Shown here: positions 15,273 to 16,628 of the stretch, one piece after another | Position numbering within the stretch: position 1 is the stretch's first letter | Layout of the letters: the number at the start of each line of letters is the position of its first letter | Source: Chloroflexota bacterium | GTDB taxonomy: Bacteria > Chloroflexota > Anaerolineae > UBA1429 | Length of the DNA: 16,628 nucleotides | NCBI GenBank assembly: GCA_012513595.1 | Contig: JAAZBY010000389.1 | Span: 1-16,628 of the forward strand | Direction: 5' to 3' | Made by a program: the position numbers and the translations under genes | Notes under the pieces: model-generated | What the model saw: only the letters and a program-made list of their open reading frames with translations | What the model was told of the DNA's origin: nothing | The model's database searches: none

Positions 15273-15301
15273 AGCATAGCCCCCGGGAGTAGGGCGGTCA
15301 A
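15273..15301 (-). promoter_or_regulatory. Sigma-70-type promoter for the 129-residue gene
   Basis: Minus-strand -35 TTGACC (5/6), 17-bp spacer, -10 TATGCT (4/6). The start would be near 15266. The -35 box lies only 13 bp from the -35 box of the plus-strand promoter. Confidence 0.7.
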
Positions 15302-15314
15302 GGCAGGCCTGCGG

Positions 15315-15343
15315 TTGACAGAACGGGGCGGCGGGGGTGTAAT
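15315..15343 (+). promoter_or_regulatory. Sigma-70-type promoter for the lipoprotein-like gene
   Basis: The -35 box TTGACA is a perfect consensus; the spacer is 17 bp and the -10 box is TGTAAT (5/6). The predicted start is near 15350, with a leader of ~38 nt. It is the strongest promoter by sequence in the window. Confidence 0.75.
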
Positions 15344-15387
15344 GGCGGCACAGTGGCCCAGCCGGTCACCCGGAAAGGGGGCGAAGG

Positions 15388-16086
15388 ATGTCTGCAGCTC
15401 GCCTTCGGACGATTTACCTCTGCCTGCTTCTGTTGATTCTGGCTGGTGCGCCGGCCTGCGCCGTCGTGGGCACGCCGACTCCGGCGGCCACGGGCGAGGC
15501 CCAGGGCGTACTGGCAACGCAGACCGCCGCCGCGGCCGCTCCCTCGCCTGCGGCTTCGCCGACTCTGACGCGGACGCCCACCCGCACCGCCACGCCGGCG
15601 CCCTCGGGGTCGCCCACGCCGCTGGTGGCCCAAGGGCTGGCCGCCCTGGCCGTGGCCACCCCTCGCGCGGGGCAGCGCGTCAGCGTGGCGATCACGGCGG
15701 AGGAGCTGAACGAAGCCTTTACCCTGGAGGATCTGGCCGTGCAGGGGGCCACCGTCGGTGACCCGGCCATCACCCTGGAACAGGACGCCATCGTGGCACG
15801 CTTCCCCGTAACCGTGACAAGCCCCGCCATGACGCTCGACGTCATCGTGCGAGGCGCGCCCAACGTGGTTGACGGCGCCCTCTTCGTAAAGGTAGATAGC
15901 GTCGGGCTGGGTGAGGGGACCGGCTTCCTGGCCCGCCTGGTGGCGCAACCGATGGTCGACTCGGCCATCCGCGAGTACTCGGGCGAGAACGGCATCCCCG
16001 TGCCGGTGGGGGCGCTGCAGAACCTGCGCATCACCAGCGCGACCGTGTCGCCTGGTCTCCTGACCATCGAAGGCGTGGCCAAGTAG
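15388..16086 (+). CDS. Secreted, probably lipid-anchored protein with a Thr/Pro-rich linker and a C-terminal beta domain
   Basis: A 232-residue protein. Residues 1-23 are a signal peptide (hydrophobic core YLCLLLLILAG) with Cys24 as a possible lipidation site, though APAC is a weak lipobox because -3 is Ala. Residues ~28-80 are a low-complexity Ala/Thr/Pro/Ser linker with PTxTxTPT-type repeats, typical of Chloroflexota envelope proteins. Residues ~90-232 are a beta-rich domain starting VSVAITAEELNEAF, with AITLEQDAIVARFPV and ending VSPGLLTIEGVAK. This resembles DUF2993/LmeA-like proteins, a tentative assignment from pattern only. The ATG at 15388 has purine-rich GGGGGCGAAGG before it. It is transcribed divergently from the 129-residue gene. 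Confidence 0.82.
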   Translation: MSAARLRTIYLCLLLLILAGAPACAVVGTPTPAATGEAQGVLATQTAAAAAPSPAASPTLTRTPTRTATPAPSGSPTPLVAQGLAALAVATPRAGQRVSVAITAEELNEAFTLEDLAVQGATVGDPAITLEQDAIVARFPVTVTSPAMTLDVIVRGAPNVVDGALFVKVDSVGLGEGTGFLARLVAQPMVDSAIREYSGENGIPVPVGALQNLRITSATVSPGLLTIEGVAK

Positions 16087-16133
16087 CCGGCCGGGCGCGT
16101 ACCCCGTCGAGGTCCTGGCACCGGGCGGCGCTG

Positions 16134-16151
16134 GCCCGCCGCCTGGCGGGC
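16134..16151 (+). terminator. Short GC hairpin after the lipoprotein-like gene
   Basis: GCCCGCC and GGCGGGC form a perfect 7-bp stem with a 4-nt loop, ~48 nt after the stop. There is no T-run, so it is a weak terminator candidate. Confidence 0.3.
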
Positions 16152-16156
16152 TGCGG

Positions 16157-16186
16157 CTGGCACGATTCCTCCCCGGCGGCTACAAT
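16157..16186 (+). promoter_or_regulatory. Probable promoter of the mannonate dehydratase gene
   Basis: -35 CTGGCA (4/6), 18-bp spacer, -10 TACAAT (5/6). The predicted start is near 16193, ~40 nt before the ATG. Confidence 0.45.
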
Positions 16187-16233
16187 CCTTGCGTCGGGTG
16201 TTATCGGCGTTACTTGGGAGAAGGGCAGGCGTA

Positions 16234-16628
16234 ATGACTAGGAAACAGTATCGTCCGGCGCTCAAGCTTTCCATGCACGTCTCGCCAGAGGCCACCCCCG
16301 ATGAGCTGCGCTTTGCCAGCCAGCTGGGGGTGGACTGCGTGTACACCTGGGTGCGCGATGAGCAGCGCTCGGTGGCTTTTCTCACCGAGCTGCGGCACAA
16401 GGTGGAGGACGCCGGCCTGCGTCTGAACAACGTGGGCAACATGACGGTGGCCAAGTCGGACAAGATCCACCTGGCGCTCCCCGGGCGGGACCAGGTGATC
16501 GCCGATTTCGTCGCCTTCCTGGAGGCGCTCAGCCAGGCGGGCATCCACGTCACCACCTTTACCTGGGAGCCCGATCAGGTCTGGAGCTCGGCGCCGAGCA
16601 CTACCCGTGGCGGCGCCCGGGCGCGCCA
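16234..16628 (+). CDS. uxuA: Mannonate dehydratase (UxuA-like), 5' part only
   Basis: 131 codons visible, cut by the right edge. D-mannonate dehydratase removes water from D-mannonate to give 2-keto-3-deoxygluconate in glucuronate breakdown. The N-terminal TIM-barrel part carries UxuA-like landmarks: LGVDCVYTWV (~29-38), LPGRDQVIADFVAFL (~82-96) followed by AGIHVTTFTWEPDQVW, which corresponds to the conserved LP-R-D and RAGI-V-F-P stretch of UxuA, and TRGGARAR at the edge. The metal-binding residues lie further on, outside the window. The ATG at 16234 is preceded by purine-rich GGGAGAAGGGCAGG, with the best core (GGAG) a little far. A member of the wider xylose-isomerase-like barrel group with another sugar-acid substrate is possible. 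Confidence 0.75.
   Translation, partial: MTRKQYRPALKLSMHVSPEATPDELRFASQLGVDCVYTWVRDEQRSVAFLTELRHKVEDAGLRLNNVGNMTVAKSDKIHLALPGRDQVIADFVAFLEALSQAGIHVTTFTWEPDQVWSSAPSTTRGGARAR

Noticed and set aside
13764..15761. 665-codon plus-strand open frame
   Set aside because: It crosses the SIMPL gene, the 129-residue gene and a divergent promoter region, and runs into the lipoprotein gene in another frame. Chance open frame.

Overview
This is a GC-rich, gene-dense bacterial chromosome segment with strong G/C preference at third codon positions. The gene mix suggests Chloroflexota or a similar soil, sediment or bioreactor lineage that degrades plant or microbial polysaccharide: divergent uroporphyrinogen-decarboxylase-fold proteins next to glycoside hydrolases, a UxuA-like mannonate dehydratase, a Thr/Pro-rich-linker lipoprotein and a TPR-RecQ fusion. 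The phylum is inferred from gene style only; there is no rRNA or other marker. I see no CRISPR array, insertion sequence, phage gene, tRNA or rRNA.

Layout. (1) Positions 1-2640, minus strand: a tight operon of a short-chain dehydrogenase, a GNAT acetyltransferase (ATGA overlap) and an M24 metallopeptidase cut by the left edge. (2) Positions 2641-2897: a divergent control region with two back-to-back sigma-70-type promoters and a perfect palindrome in the SDR leader. (3) Positions 2898-6026, plus strand: a large RecQ helicase with an added N-terminal TPR-like region and an unusually spaced zinc cluster, ending at a GC hairpin shared with the converging gene. (4) Positions 6096-7529, minus strand: a DUF5060/apiosidase-like/DUF5605 glycoside hydrolase with a structured leader and a palindrome in its promoter. 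(5) Positions 7894-9339, minus strand: a protein made of twelve exact 34-residue TPRs, with its own promoter and an intrinsic terminator. (6) Positions 9448-13828, minus strand: two different URO-D-fold proteins followed by a GH42-like protein. (7) Positions 13902-15209, minus strand: a membrane-anchored SIMPL-domain protein and an unrecognised 129-residue protein. (8) Positions 15388-16628, plus strand: a secreted lipoprotein-like protein, divergent from the 129-residue gene, then the start of a mannonate dehydratase gene.

How the genes may work together. Two glycoside hydrolases, two URO-D-fold enzymes and a mannonate dehydratase (uronate to 2-keto-3-deoxygluconate) point to dispersed carbohydrate or uronate catabolism. 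The URO-D, URO-D, GH42-like run is the least understood part: URO-D-fold enzymes either decarboxylate porphyrinogens or move methyl groups, and neither activity obviously fits beside a glycosidase. RecQ, the TPR protein, the SIMPL protein and the lipoprotein look like independent housekeeping or envelope genes. Most transcription units have a recognisable -35/-10 pair with 16-18 bp spacing.
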